DNA of 64,000 bases, taken from the NCBI GenBank assembly GCA_963678465.1, contig OY782858.1, positions 3,472,001 to 3,536,000 of the forward strand. The letters run 5' to 3'. The translations under genes and the position numbers were made by a program. Each line of letters begins with the position of its first letter. Position 1 is the first letter of the stretch. This DNA is from Paludibacter sp963678465. GTDB taxonomy: Bacteria > Bacteroidota > Bacteroidia > Bacteroidales > Paludibacteraceae. Below, piece by piece: positions 45,074 through 52,906 of this stretch. Below the pieces are notes generated by a model. It was not told the DNA's origin, did no database searches, and saw only the letters and a list, made by a program, of their open reading frames with translations.

Positions 45074-46186
45074 TTAATGACTTTTCCTGTAACTCAACAC
45101 AGCCCAGCCATTGAAAAATACTGCAAAGCCAATCAGAGCAAATAATTGCTTTGATAATTGCATAATATCACTCCCTTTCAGGTACGCAGCGCGCATCACT
45201 TCCATCAAGTATTTAAGTGGATTGAAGGCTGCAATCCATTTTGCCCATTCCGGCATTCCATCGGTAGAAGTGTAAAGTCCACTCAACATGATAAATAACA
45301 TCATGAAAAAGAATACAATAAACATGGCCTGTTGCATGGTGTTGGCATAGTTTGAAATCACAATTCCCATCCCTGAAATACCAAGAATGTAAATGGCTGC
45401 AAAAAAATAAATTGTTAATAAGTGTCCTGCCGGAATTAATCCGTATACACCCCATGCCACTAAAAATCCAATCGTTATAACAATAAAACCAATCATCCAG
45501 AAGGGAATAAGTTTAGCAAGGATAAAGATTAATTTAGGAACGGGGCTAACATTGATCTGCTCCATAGTACCAAGTTCTTTTTCAAAAACAATAGAAACTG
45601 CCGGTAAAAATCCGCAAAGCAAAGTCAAAATCATGACCATCAGTGCAGGTACCATAAATACCTGATAATTTAAATGATTGTTGAATTTGTAAATCGGGTC
45701 AATCTGAATCACCGGTAGGGCTACATTTGTTGTGATTGGTATTTTTTCAGAAATCAAAGTCGTGTTGAAATCTGCAATAATGCGCGACAAATAGGTCATG
45801 GCTATACCACCTTTCATGCCATTCACAGCATCTGCCGACAACATAACTTTCCCTCCCTCGCGATTGACAATGTTTTTCTCAAAATTACGAGGAATTTCAA
45901 GGATGATGTCTGATTTATTTTTTTCAATACTTTCCAATGCTTCGGAATAATTGCCGGAATAATTGCTTAGCCGGAAGTAGTTCGACGAAATAATTGTTTG
46001 TGTCAAACGTTGCGAATAAGATGAATGATCGTTGTCGATCACGCTCAGGTTCAAATTACGAATTTCGTAACTTGCTGCCCACGGAAAGACGAGCAACACC
46101 ATCAATGGAAATGCAAAAATCATTTTCGGAAGTATTGGATTCCTAACGATTTGCTTGAATTCTTTCTTTAATAAATATTTTATCAT
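45074..46186 (-). CDS. ABC-2 type exporter permease, YbhR/YbhS-like
   Basis: A 370-residue permease: one membrane segment near 20-40, a large periplasmic domain (about 45-170), then five membrane segments with the ABC2 signature around KELGTMEQINVSPVPKLIFILAKLIPFW. It is last in a leftward operon: TetR, TolC, membrane-fusion lipoprotein, two ATPases, a four-helix-bundle protein and two permeases. Together they form a type-I-like efflux system resembling YbhFSR, exporting an unidentified compound. Confidence 0.88.
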   Translation of the reverse strand: MIKYLLKKEFKQIVRNPILPKMIFAFPLMVLLVFPWAASYEIRNLNLSVIDNDHSSYSQRLTQTIISSNYFRLSNYSGNYSEALESIEKNKSDIILEIPRNFEKNIVNREGGKVMLSADAVNGMKGGIAMTYLSRIIADFNTTLISEKIPITTNVALPVIQIDPIYKFNNHLNYQVFMVPALMVMILTLLCGFLPAVSIVFEKELGTMEQINVSPVPKLIFILAKLIPFWMIGFIVITIGFLVAWGVYGLIPAGHLLTIYFFAAIYILGISGMGIVISNYANTMQQAMFIVFFFMMLFIMLSGLYTSTDGMPEWAKWIAAFNPLKYLMEVMRAAYLKGSDIMQLSKQLFALIGFAVFFNGWAVLSYRKSH

Positions 46187-46203
46187 ACTTTATATTTTAC
46201 AAT

Positions 46204-46296
46204 TATCCACTGTCAACTACTTTGTCGTTTTAATTTTTTCAAAAAACAGTTATTTCTTCAACTGTCAACTGTCAACTGTCAACTATCCACTATCCC
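46204..46296. repeat. Heptamer array, exporter operon site 1
   Basis: Two runs of a 7-base unit of the type TCAACTG/TCAACTA (46204-46219 and 46258-46296) lie between the two permease genes. The first permease's TAG stop is at the very edge of the array. Read in the gene direction, the array adds TAG and TGA codons in all three frames. Confidence 0.8.
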
Positions 46297-47403
46297 CTAC
46301 TCAAGTCTTACTTTGAATTTTTTCAAACTAATGGTTATCAACACGGTAGCCATCAGTGCTAATATCCCTACTTCTTTTAAAACAGAACCAATTCCAAGTC
46401 CTTTAATCATAATTGCTTTTACAGCCACAATATACCAACGTGCAGGTACAATGCTCGAAAACCACTGAAGCCAGGTCGGCATATTTTCGATGGGGAATAT
46501 CATTCCGGAAAGCAACATAACAGGTATCATAAGCGCCATGCCTGAAATCATCATGGCTGCAAGTTGCGAACTGGTAAGGGTGGAAATAAGCAAACCCAAT
46601 GCCAATGCTACAAAGATATACAACAATGAAACTACCAGTAAACTAATGAAACTACCCATGATGGGAACTTTAAGTACAAAAACTGACAGCAATATTATTG
46701 TTGCAAAATTGATAACCGACAGTACAAAATAGGGGGCAATTTTTGATAAAAAAATATAAATTGGTTTCATTGGAGATACAAGAAGAATTTCCATCGTTCC
46801 CATTTCTTTTTCGCGTACGATGGCAATGGAGGTCATCATGGCGCAAATCAGAATCATAATCATACCCAACACGCCCGGTACAAAATTAAATGCACCAATC
46901 ATTTGCGGATTGTAAAGCATTTTTACTTCAGGTTGTATAAAGCCTGTGTTTGGAGTTTGAGATGTGAGATCTTGCTGAAAGTTCGTTATGATGTTACTGG
47001 CATAAAAAACAAAGGAAGTGGCTGCGTTGGGGTCGGTGGCATCGGCAATAAGTTGTACATTTGCTTTGCCGGTGTGTTTAAGGTTTTTAGCAAAATCGTT
47101 TTCGAAAACTACAGCAAGTTTGGCTTTTCCATCTCTGAACGCACTGTTTATTTCGTTGGTATTATTAACAAAGCCTGTAACATCGAAATAGTCGCTCGCA
47201 TCAATTCTGTCAATTATTCGTTGCGTTGTTTCGTCGTTATGGTTAGCCAAAACTACAACCTGCGTATTTTTGACCTCATTGGTAAGGGCAAACCCAAACA
47301 ATATTATTTGAATAATGGGCATGATCAACAAAATCATAACCGTGGTTTTGTCTCTGAAAATATGTTGAAATTCCTTTCGGATAAATGATAATAGTTGTTT
47401 CAT
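46297..47403 (-). CDS. ABC-2 type exporter permease, first of the pair
   Basis: A 368-residue ABC-2 permease with the same plan as the next gene: one N-terminal membrane segment (about 22-42), an extracytoplasmic domain to about 175, then five segments with the REKEMGTMEILLVSPMKPIYIFLSKIAPYF line. Permeases of this type work as a heterodimer with two ATPases. Its upstream neighbour is the four-helix-bundle gene, 51 bases away across a heptamer array. Confidence 0.88.
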   Translation of the reverse strand: MKQLLSFIRKEFQHIFRDKTTVMILLIMPIIQIILFGFALTNEVKNTQVVVLANHNDETTQRIIDRIDASDYFDVTGFVNNTNEINSAFRDGKAKLAVVFENDFAKNLKHTGKANVQLIADATDPNAATSFVFYASNIITNFQQDLTSQTPNTGFIQPEVKMLYNPQMIGAFNFVPGVLGMIMILICAMMTSIAIVREKEMGTMEILLVSPMKPIYIFLSKIAPYFVLSVINFATIILLSVFVLKVPIMGSFISLLVVSLLYIFVALALGLLISTLTSSQLAAMMISGMALMIPVMLLSGMIFPIENMPTWLQWFSSIVPARWYIVAVKAIMIKGLGIGSVLKEVGILALMATVLITISLKKFKVRLE

Positions 47404-47409
47404 GTCGTA

Positions 47410-47458
47410 AGTTGATAGTTAATAGTGGACAGTTGACAGTGGATAGTTGATAGTTATT
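47410..47458. repeat. Heptamer array, exporter operon site 2, inverted
   Basis: Seven perfectly phased 7-base units: AGTTGAT, AGTTAAT, AGTGGAC, AGTTGAC, AGTGGAT, AGTTGAT, AGTTATT. The orientation is opposite to the other three arrays in this operon. It overlaps the stop of the four-helix-bundle gene by five bases. Confidence 0.9.
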
Positions 47459-47813
47459 TTTTGTTATTCGTTTTTGTTGTTTTAATAATGCTAATCAGCA
47501 TTTTAATTAATTCCTGACAGTCCGATGTAATAGATTGAAATGATTTATCGTCAAAAAAATCACTATCATGTAAAAGCATTAGCCAGTATTCAGTTTCATT
47601 CGCTTCTTTCAATGCGATACTCATTTTGTGAATAAAATCAGCTTTTGATTCAGCATGTTCCGCTTCTCTGATTAATGCTCCAATTGCCGTTCCGCTCCTC
47701 AATAATTGTTTGGAAAGAACAAACTCCCTTTGCTCAGAACTTAAAAACTTATAGGCTTTGATGATTCTTAATGCAAAAGCATAAGATTTATATTTGACGG
47801 TTTTCTCTTCCAT
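47454..47813 (-). CDS. Four-helix-bundle protein (S23/IVP-type)
   Basis: A 119-residue, fully helical protein of the four-helix-bundle family first found as open frames in 23S rRNA intervening sequences. Typical lines are SYAFALRIIKAYKFL, SKQLLRSGTAIGALIREAEHAES, and FIHKMSIALKEANETEYWLMLL. Relatives act as oligomeric nucleic-acid-binding accessory proteins, for example the Avd proteins of diversity-generating retroelements; this one has no retroelement nearby. It breaks the order ATPase-permease inside the exporter operon and is bracketed by heptamer arrays facing each other (47410 and 47840), so I suspect a later insertion. Confidence 0.8.
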   Translation of the reverse strand: MEEKTVKYKSYAFALRIIKAYKFLSSEQREFVLSKQLLRSGTAIGALIREAEHAESKADFIHKMSIALKEANETEYWLMLLHDSDFFDDKSFQSITSDCQELIKMLISIIKTTKTNNKK

Positions 47814-47839
47814 TTTTAACTAATTAATTTGTGTATTCG

Positions 47840-47876
47840 CTATCAACTATCAACTGTCAACTATTAACTATCCACT
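47840..47876. repeat. Heptamer array, exporter operon site 3
   Basis: About five 7-base units of the type ATCAACT/GTCAACT/ATCCACT. They overlap the last codons and TAA stop of the ATPase gene: the terminal residues Val-Asp-Ser are encoded by array sequence. The array is inverted relative to site 2, on the other side of the four-helix-bundle gene. Confidence 0.85.
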
Positions 47877-48628
47877 CTCTTCGCTTTTCGCGCCAATTGT
47901 TGAAATACCTCATCCATATTCTTCGCCCGAAATTGTCTCTTGAGATTCTTTGGAGAATCCAATGCCTCAATTCGTCCATCTACCATGATAGAAACCCGAT
48001 TGCAATACTCTGCCTCGTCCATGTAATGCGTTGTTACAAAAACGGTTATGCCTCTATCAGCTGCATCGTAAATCAGTTCCCAAAACTGCCTTCGAGTAAT
48101 GGGGTCAACACCGCCGGTTGGTTCATCGAGGAAAACAACTTTAGGTTGATGAAAAATCGATACAGAGAAAGCCAGCTTTTGTTTCATTCCAAGTGGAAGT
48201 GATTTTACAAGTTTATTTCGTTCATCCTCGAAATTGAGTTTTTTCAGTAAATCATTTGTTTTTAGAGCAATCTCAGCATCGTTCATACCATATATTCCTC
48301 CAAAAAGCTCGATATTCTCCCATACCTTTAAATCATCATAGAGCGCAAACTTCTGACTCATATATCCGATATTCTTTTTAACAAGTTCGGATTGTTTGGC
48401 AATGTCATAACCCGCAACAATTCCTTTTCCACTGCTGGGGTTGCTTAAGCCGCACAACATACGCATGGCGGTTGTTTTTCCGGCGCCATTGGCACCGAGA
48501 AAACCAAATATTTCCCCTTTTTCTACTTCAAAGGATATCTCATCCACGGCAGTGAAATTTCCAAATTTCTTGGTTAGTTTTTCAGCTACAATTACCTTGT
48601 CGGAATTTTGTTGTATTATTTTTTCCAT
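47864..48628 (-). CDS. ABC exporter ATPase, second, with altered signature
   Basis: A 254-residue ATPase: Walker A GANGAGKTTAMR (about 43-54), Q-loop region, signature LPLGMKQKLAFS in place of LSGGQ, and Walker B VVFLDEPTGGVDP. The weakened signature matches the second ATPase half of YbhF-type transporters, where two ATPase units form one set. It follows the first ATPase by 15 bases. The C-terminus is made by the heptamer array. Confidence 0.9.
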   Translation of the reverse strand: MEKIIQQNSDKVIVAEKLTKKFGNFTAVDEISFEVEKGEIFGFLGANGAGKTTAMRMLCGLSNPSSGKGIVAGYDIAKQSELVKKNIGYMSQKFALYDDLKVWENIELFGGIYGMNDAEIALKTNDLLKKLNFEDERNKLVKSLPLGMKQKLAFSVSIFHQPKVVFLDEPTGGVDPITRRQFWELIYDAADRGITVFVTTHYMDEAEYCNRVSIMVDGRIEALDSPKNLKRQFRAKNMDEVFQQLARKAKRVDS

Positions 48629-48643
48629 CGTTTTCCTCTTTAC

Positions 48644-49576
48644 TTACCTCTGCGAAAGTTCCATAAAACAATCTTCGATACTTGGTTTAATTTCATGAAT
48701 TTCAATGCCTTTATGACCATTTGATGTTAGAAATTCTGTTAGATTGGCAGAAGTTAACTCTGTATTTTTTATGGAGAGGTGAACTGAATCGCCAAATGCA
48801 AAGCACGTTTTCACATCGGGATGTTTACGTAAATCAGCAAGTAATCCGTGCATATTATTTGTATGCGCACCCCACAGAATATCCTGATATTGACTTACAA
48901 TATTCTGAGGTGTATCAATTTTTAAAAATCCTCCGTTTTGTAGCAGCGCTATGCGGTCGCACAGACTGGCTTCGTCCATATAGGGCGTAGAAACAAGAAT
49001 AGTAATGCCCTGCGCTTTAAGATTCTTGAGCATTCCCCAGAATTCTTTCCGCGAAACCGGATCGACGCCGGTAGTGGGTTCATCCAAAAATAACACAGTG
49101 GGTTTATGTATCAAAGCGCAACTTAAAGCCAGTTTTTGCTTCATACCGCCCGAAAGTTTCCCGGCTCTTCGTTTTTTAAACGGTTCTATTTGAACATAGA
49201 TGTCTTTAATCAGCTCATAGTTTTCTTCAACAGTAGTATTAAAAACGGTCGCAAAAAAGTTCAGATTTTCCTCAACGGTCAAATCCTGATAAAGCGAAAA
49301 ACGTCCCGGCATATATCCTACACATTCCCTTATTTTTTTGTAATCTTTCACCACATCAAAGCCATTAACAGTGACACTTCCGCTATTGGCCAGTATTAAG
49401 GTGGTAAGAATGCGAAATAAAGTCGTTTTTCCGGCACCATCAGGTCCGATTATTCCGAAAATTTCACCTTTTTTCACATCGAAAGTGATATTTTTGAGCG
49501 CCTTCACATTTTTATAACTTTTACACACCGACTCGCAACGAACTGCTATCTCCGGATTGTTATTCTGATTATTCAT
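48644..49576 (-). CDS. ABC exporter ATPase, first
   Basis: A 310-residue ATPase with Walker A GPDGAGKTTLFR, a canonical signature KLSGGMKQKLALS, Walker B VLFLDEPTTGVDP, then a 70-residue C-terminal extension (about 225-310) of the DrrA/YbhF type. It pairs with the shorter ATPase next to it and the two permeases. It lies 45 bases after the membrane-fusion gene, across a heptamer array. Confidence 0.9.
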   Translation of the reverse strand: MNNQNNNPEIAVRCESVCKSYKNVKALKNITFDVKKGEIFGIIGPDGAGKTTLFRILTTLILANSGSVTVNGFDVVKDYKKIRECVGYMPGRFSLYQDLTVEENLNFFATVFNTTVEENYELIKDIYVQIEPFKKRRAGKLSGGMKQKLALSCALIHKPTVLFLDEPTTGVDPVSRKEFWGMLKNLKAQGITILVSTPYMDEASLCDRIALLQNGGFLKIDTPQNIVSQYQDILWGAHTNNMHGLLADLRKHPDVKTCFAFGDSVHLSIKNTELTSANLTEFLTSNGHKGIEIHEIKPSIEDCFMELSQR

Positions 49577-49595
49577 TAATTTCTAATTTAAAATT

Positions 49596-49626
49596 CACTG
49601 TCAACTATCCATTGTCAACTGTCAAT
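49596..49626. repeat. Heptamer array, exporter operon site 4
   Basis: Four to five 7-base units (CTGTCAA, CTATCCA and variants) lie between the fusion-protein stop and the first ATPase start. The fusion protein's TGA stop is the first repeat unit itself (AATTGAC). Confidence 0.8.
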
Positions 49627-50536
49627 TAAAACTTACATTTCCATACATTCCAATTTTCAAAAAACCATCATTTTTCACCTGAATTTTTACGGCATAAACC
49701 ATATTAGCCCGCTCATCACGGGTGGCAATGGTTTTGGGTGTAAATTCCGATTTGCTTGATATCCAGTTTACTGTTCCTTCGTATTCTTTCTGTTTGTCAT
49801 CGCCTGAATCTGCAAACACCTTTACTTTTTGTCCGATTTTTATTTCTGTCAGCTGGCTGTTTGTGATATAAGCGCGCAAAATCATCTTGTTGATGTCGGC
49901 AACTTTAAATAGTGCTTTTCCGGCTGCTGCAAGTTCTCCTTTTTCGGCATATTTGGTGAGTACTGTTCCTGCAATCGGACTGGTAATGCGGCATTTTAGC
50001 AATTGATCTTCAATTTGCTCAATCTGTATTTGTAATGCCTCATTATCACCTGAAATCCCGTTGTTGGTGGTTTCGAGTGTAGATTTTGTGGCTGTAAGTT
50101 GTTTTTCAAGAACCGCAATTTGCGCATTCACATCGTCAAGTTGTTTGGTGTTGGCAGCATTGGCTTTTACCAGATTTTCAACTCTTTTTTGTTCCGACTT
50201 TGCGGTTGAAATTTGCTGTTGGATGGTTGCAATTTGCTTTTGAATGTCGGGTCTGCGACTTTGTAAGGCTTTTTGAGTTGCGTTTAGCTGGCGTTTTTTC
50301 AGATAAAGTTGTGTGCTGTCGATAGATCCAACGATTTGATTTTCAGTGATGGTTTGACCTTCTGTAATCTCAAACTGCATTATTTTACCCATTGCTTCCG
50401 ACGAAACAACTACTTCGGTAGCTTCAAAAGTTCCGGCAGCATCAAAATCGCTATCTGATTTACCACATGAAGTAAAACCTAATAAAAAAGCTAAACCTAT
50501 TATCAGTTGAATGTTTGAATTAATGTTTGTTTTCAT
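49622..50536 (-). CDS. HlyD-family periplasmic adaptor lipoprotein
   Basis: A 304-residue membrane-fusion protein. A lipoprotein signal (LLGFTSC, Cys at about 25) anchors it. Residues 35-75 and 190-215 give the two halves of a biotinyl-lipoyl-like domain, with coiled-coil helices between (about 80-180, rich in Gln/Lys/Leu heptads), followed by a beta-barrel domain ending near GMYGNVSFN. It joins the inner-membrane ABC exporter to the TolC protein encoded upstream. Confidence 0.9.
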   Translation of the reverse strand: MKTNINSNIQLIIGLAFLLGFTSCGKSDSDFDAAGTFEATEVVVSSEAMGKIMQFEITEGQTITENQIVGSIDSTQLYLKKRQLNATQKALQSRRPDIQKQIATIQQQISTAKSEQKRVENLVKANAANTKQLDDVNAQIAVLEKQLTATKSTLETTNNGISGDNEALQIQIEQIEDQLLKCRITSPIAGTVLTKYAEKGELAAAGKALFKVADINKMILRAYITNSQLTEIKIGQKVKVFADSGDDKQKEYEGTVNWISSKSEFTPKTIATRDERANMVYAVKIQVKNDGFLKIGMYGNVSFN

Positions 50537-50547
50537 ATATATTGTAT

Positions 50548-50602
50548 TTTAATCCCCTTTAGGCTTCGGCGTGAGCTCAGTCGAACGGGGTTTGGGGTTT
50601 AA
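50548..50602. repeat. Intergenic inverted-repeat element
   Basis: AATCCCCTTT at 50551-50560 faces GGGGTTTGGGGTTT at 50587-50600 around CTTCGGCGTGAGCTCAGTCG, giving an imperfect hairpin. It lies between the TolC gene, whose TAA stop it touches, and the fusion-protein gene. Elements of this look are common between Bacteroidota genes; function is unknown. Confidence 0.5.
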
Positions 50603-51885
50603 TTATTTATGTTGTTTTTTAATTGATATACAGCCATGTAAAGCTGAATCTCATGTAAAGTCCGGGCTTGGCGAGATATATTTTCCGCATTTATTTCGCG
50701 TAATAAATCGGTAATTGTAAGCGTTCCGTTAGTTACTTTTGCTTCAGCTGATTTTTTTATATTGTTTCGTAATCCAATAATTTCATCATCATTTTTCAAT
50801 GTAAGTTTTAATTTTTCAATATCATTCTGTTGCTGTTTGCTTATCAGATTGTTGTTGAACAAAAATGTTTCTTTTTGTACTTCCACATTTTTTTTGCTTA
50901 CATCTATTTTATTCAAATTGTTTTTCTGAGTATAAAATCCACTCAAATTCCACGATAAACGTACACCACCTATGTAAAAGGTAGAAAATTCGGAGGTAAA
51001 CATATTCAATCCCGGACGTCCGTAGCCACCCTGAACAAACAGTCCGACTTTGGGCAGATTGGCAGCATAAACAGCATCGCGTTGTGAGTCCAACATCTTG
51101 TTTTGCGAATCGAACAGCATCAATTCAGGTCGTTTGTTTTCTACGCTTATTACGGTTTCGGGCAAAGTAGGTTTTTCTAACTTCGTGGTTTCAGTTATTT
51201 CCAAACCTGTAAATGCCGAAAGCATTTGTAAATAACTTTGCTGCATTGTTTTTAAATCAGTTTCATGCTGACGGGCATTGATTTGTTCTACTTTTATCGC
51301 ATCTACATCCGATTGTTGTGCCACTCCGTTTTGTTTGAGAGCTTCAATTTTACTGTTATTTACTGATAATTCGTCCTGTAAAGTATTATTTTGTTTCAGT
51401 TGCTCGTTAATCAGCATAATTCCAAAATACAAATTGTTGATGCGATCGTTCAAAGCGTATAAGTCGACTTCAAGTTTTTGCTTTTCGGCTTCTGTCGAAG
51501 CTTTAATTCCTTTTTTCTGTGCGGATGTTAATCCTCCGTCCCAAATCAGTTGATTAACTTCAAGTACAGCCTGATATTGATCTTTGCTCAAAGACGGAAA
51601 CGAAAATGGTTTTCCGGTTAATTGCGAAATGGCCTGACCGAGTGAAGCCGGAATTTCTGTGACGTCCGACTGATAAGTTGCTTTTACAGCAAAATTTAGC
51701 TGTGGCAGATATGCTTTGTTGGCATTTGACAGATTGTAATCTGCTGTTTTCTCAATAAGTCCATATTGTTTTAGCAGCGGATAATTTGCATGTGCTTTTT
51801 GGCGGCAACTATCCAATGTTAACGGTTGTCCAATAACAAAAAATGGTACGAATAAGAAAACACAATTTAATAATAACCTTCTCAT
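50599..51885 (-). CDS. TolC-family outer-membrane efflux protein
   Basis: A 428-residue TolC-type protein with signal peptide (about 1-19, cleavage near VIGQ-P). Two homologous halves each hold long helices rich in Asn, Gln and Leu (LSVNNSKIEALKQNGVAQQSDVDAI and later QQQNDIEKLKLTLKNDDEII), separated by barrel strands (YQAVLEVNQLIWDGG and VRLSWNLSGF). It forms the outer-membrane exit for the ABC exporter. It is the first structural gene after the TetR regulator (25-base gap). Confidence 0.9.
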   Translation of the reverse strand: MRRLLLNCVFLFVPFFVIGQPLTLDSCRQKAHANYPLLKQYGLIEKTADYNLSNANKAYLPQLNFAVKATYQSDVTEIPASLGQAISQLTGKPFSFPSLSKDQYQAVLEVNQLIWDGGLTSAQKKGIKASTEAEKQKLEVDLYALNDRINNLYFGIMLINEQLKQNNTLQDELSVNNSKIEALKQNGVAQQSDVDAIKVEQINARQHETDLKTMQQSYLQMLSAFTGLEITETTKLEKPTLPETVISVENKRPELMLFDSQNKMLDSQRDAVYAANLPKVGLFVQGGYGRPGLNMFTSEFSTFYIGGVRLSWNLSGFYTQKNNLNKIDVSKKNVEVQKETFLFNNNLISKQQQNDIEKLKLTLKNDDEIIGLRNNIKKSAEAKVTNGTLTITDLLREINAENISRQARTLHEIQLYMAVYQLKNNINN

Positions 51886-51910
51886 ATTGAATTATTTTTG
51901 TGAAATATAT

Positions 51911-52534
51911 TTATGGTTTTAAGTAACTCAAAACTACATTTACATTTTCCGACCTGCGATGGGCCATCATAAATTTTTGTTGTTCTTCAGTAAGTTGTAT
52001 GACACTGGAAGCAACCGGTAGCATAGTGAATAAAGCTACATTGAGTGAAACGATTGTTACTACTATATCTACGAATTGAATTTTTTTTATTCTTCCGGCT
52101 TCAATTTCAAGTTCTAATTCTCTGTTCATTAAAGAGAATAATTTCTCAGGCAAAGTGTGAAGCTTGTCGCGAAGCACTTTAATTTGCTCCGGTTGTCTGG
52201 CTAATTCATTTAAAATAAGTATCGGTATTTTAGGATTTTCAGCCAATAAATCGAAATGTGTTTCAACGATATGTTTAATTTTATCCGTAAAACTCATATT
52301 CTCTAATTGCGTTGTATCAAAAACCTTCTGAAAGAAAAGTTTGAATTTGCTCTCAAAAATAGTATTGAACAAATTATCTTTTGTTCTGAAATAATAATGT
52401 ACCAATGCCTGATTGCATCCTACGGCTTTCGCAATTTGTGTCGTCGAAGTTGATGCAAAACCTTTCTCAAGAAACAGTCGTTCCGCTGTTTCGAGGATAG
52501 CCTGTTCCATACTTTGTTCGTTCTTAATTTTCAT
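51911..52534 (-). CDS. TetR-family transcriptional regulator
   Basis: A 207-residue regulator. The N-terminal helix-turn-helix is typical (ILETAERLFLEKGFASTSTTQIAKAVGCNQALVHYYFRTKDNLF, about 13-56), followed by a helical ligand-binding domain. It is first in the leftward exporter operon, so it probably represses both itself and the exporter until a substrate binds. A palindrome just upstream of its start is a candidate operator. Confidence 0.9.
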   Translation of the reverse strand: MKIKNEQSMEQAILETAERLFLEKGFASTSTTQIAKAVGCNQALVHYYFRTKDNLFNTIFESKFKLFFQKVFDTTQLENMSFTDKIKHIVETHFDLLAENPKIPILILNELARQPEQIKVLRDKLHTLPEKLFSLMNRELELEIEAGRIKKIQFVDIVVTIVSLNVALFTMLPVASSVIQLTEEQQKFMMAHRRSENVNVVLSYLKP

Positions 52535-52549
52535 GTTTAATAATATGGT

Positions 52550-52565
52550 TTAATAGACTTATTAA
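52550..52565. promoter_or_regulatory. Possible TetR operator
   Basis: TTAATA-GACT-TATTAA, a 16-base perfect dyad (6-base arms), lies 16 bases upstream of the tetR start codon. The AT-rich background makes chance matches likely, so this is tentative. Confidence 0.35.
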
Positions 52566-52849
52566 TTATGATGCAAATTAAAGTAAAATATTTGAATTTA
52601 TTGTCACATTATCCGGTTTATTTTAGCTCCTGATCTTTTTTTACTATTCAATCAAATCCAACAGAAATGAAAAAAATAAAATAAAGATGACTTTCTGTTT
52701 TTAACTTTTAATGTTCAGCTACTTTTCTCATTACTATAACTCTATAAAGGAAAAATATGCACATTATTGGCGTGGATGTGCCGATATAAGACAAGGAATT
52801 GATTTTCAGCTCTCATTTCAAGTAAACAATCGGTACAAAAGTGTTGTTG

Positions 52850-52856
52850 TACTTTG
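52850..52856 (+). promoter_or_regulatory. Possible -7 element of the acyl-CoA dehydrogenase gene
   Basis: TACTTTG resembles the Bacteroidota -7 element with one base missing, 50 bases ahead of the chosen start. No clear -33 box is seen. If right, transcription begins after 52841, ruling out the longer open frame. The rest of the 52535-52906 gap holds no visible gene. Confidence 0.35.
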
Positions 52857-52906
52857 AGTTTCGAAATCAGAAGAAATCAAATATTATAACTAAAACAATT
52901 TTTTTA

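Noticed and set aside
47454..47813. Diversity-generating retroelement next to the Avd-like four-helix gene
   Set aside because: No reverse transcriptase and no template/variable repeat pair were found nearby.
46204..47876. Heptamer arrays as CRISPR or integron attC sites
   Set aside because: Units are 7 bases, contiguous and without spacers; there is no integrase gene and no conserved attC ends.
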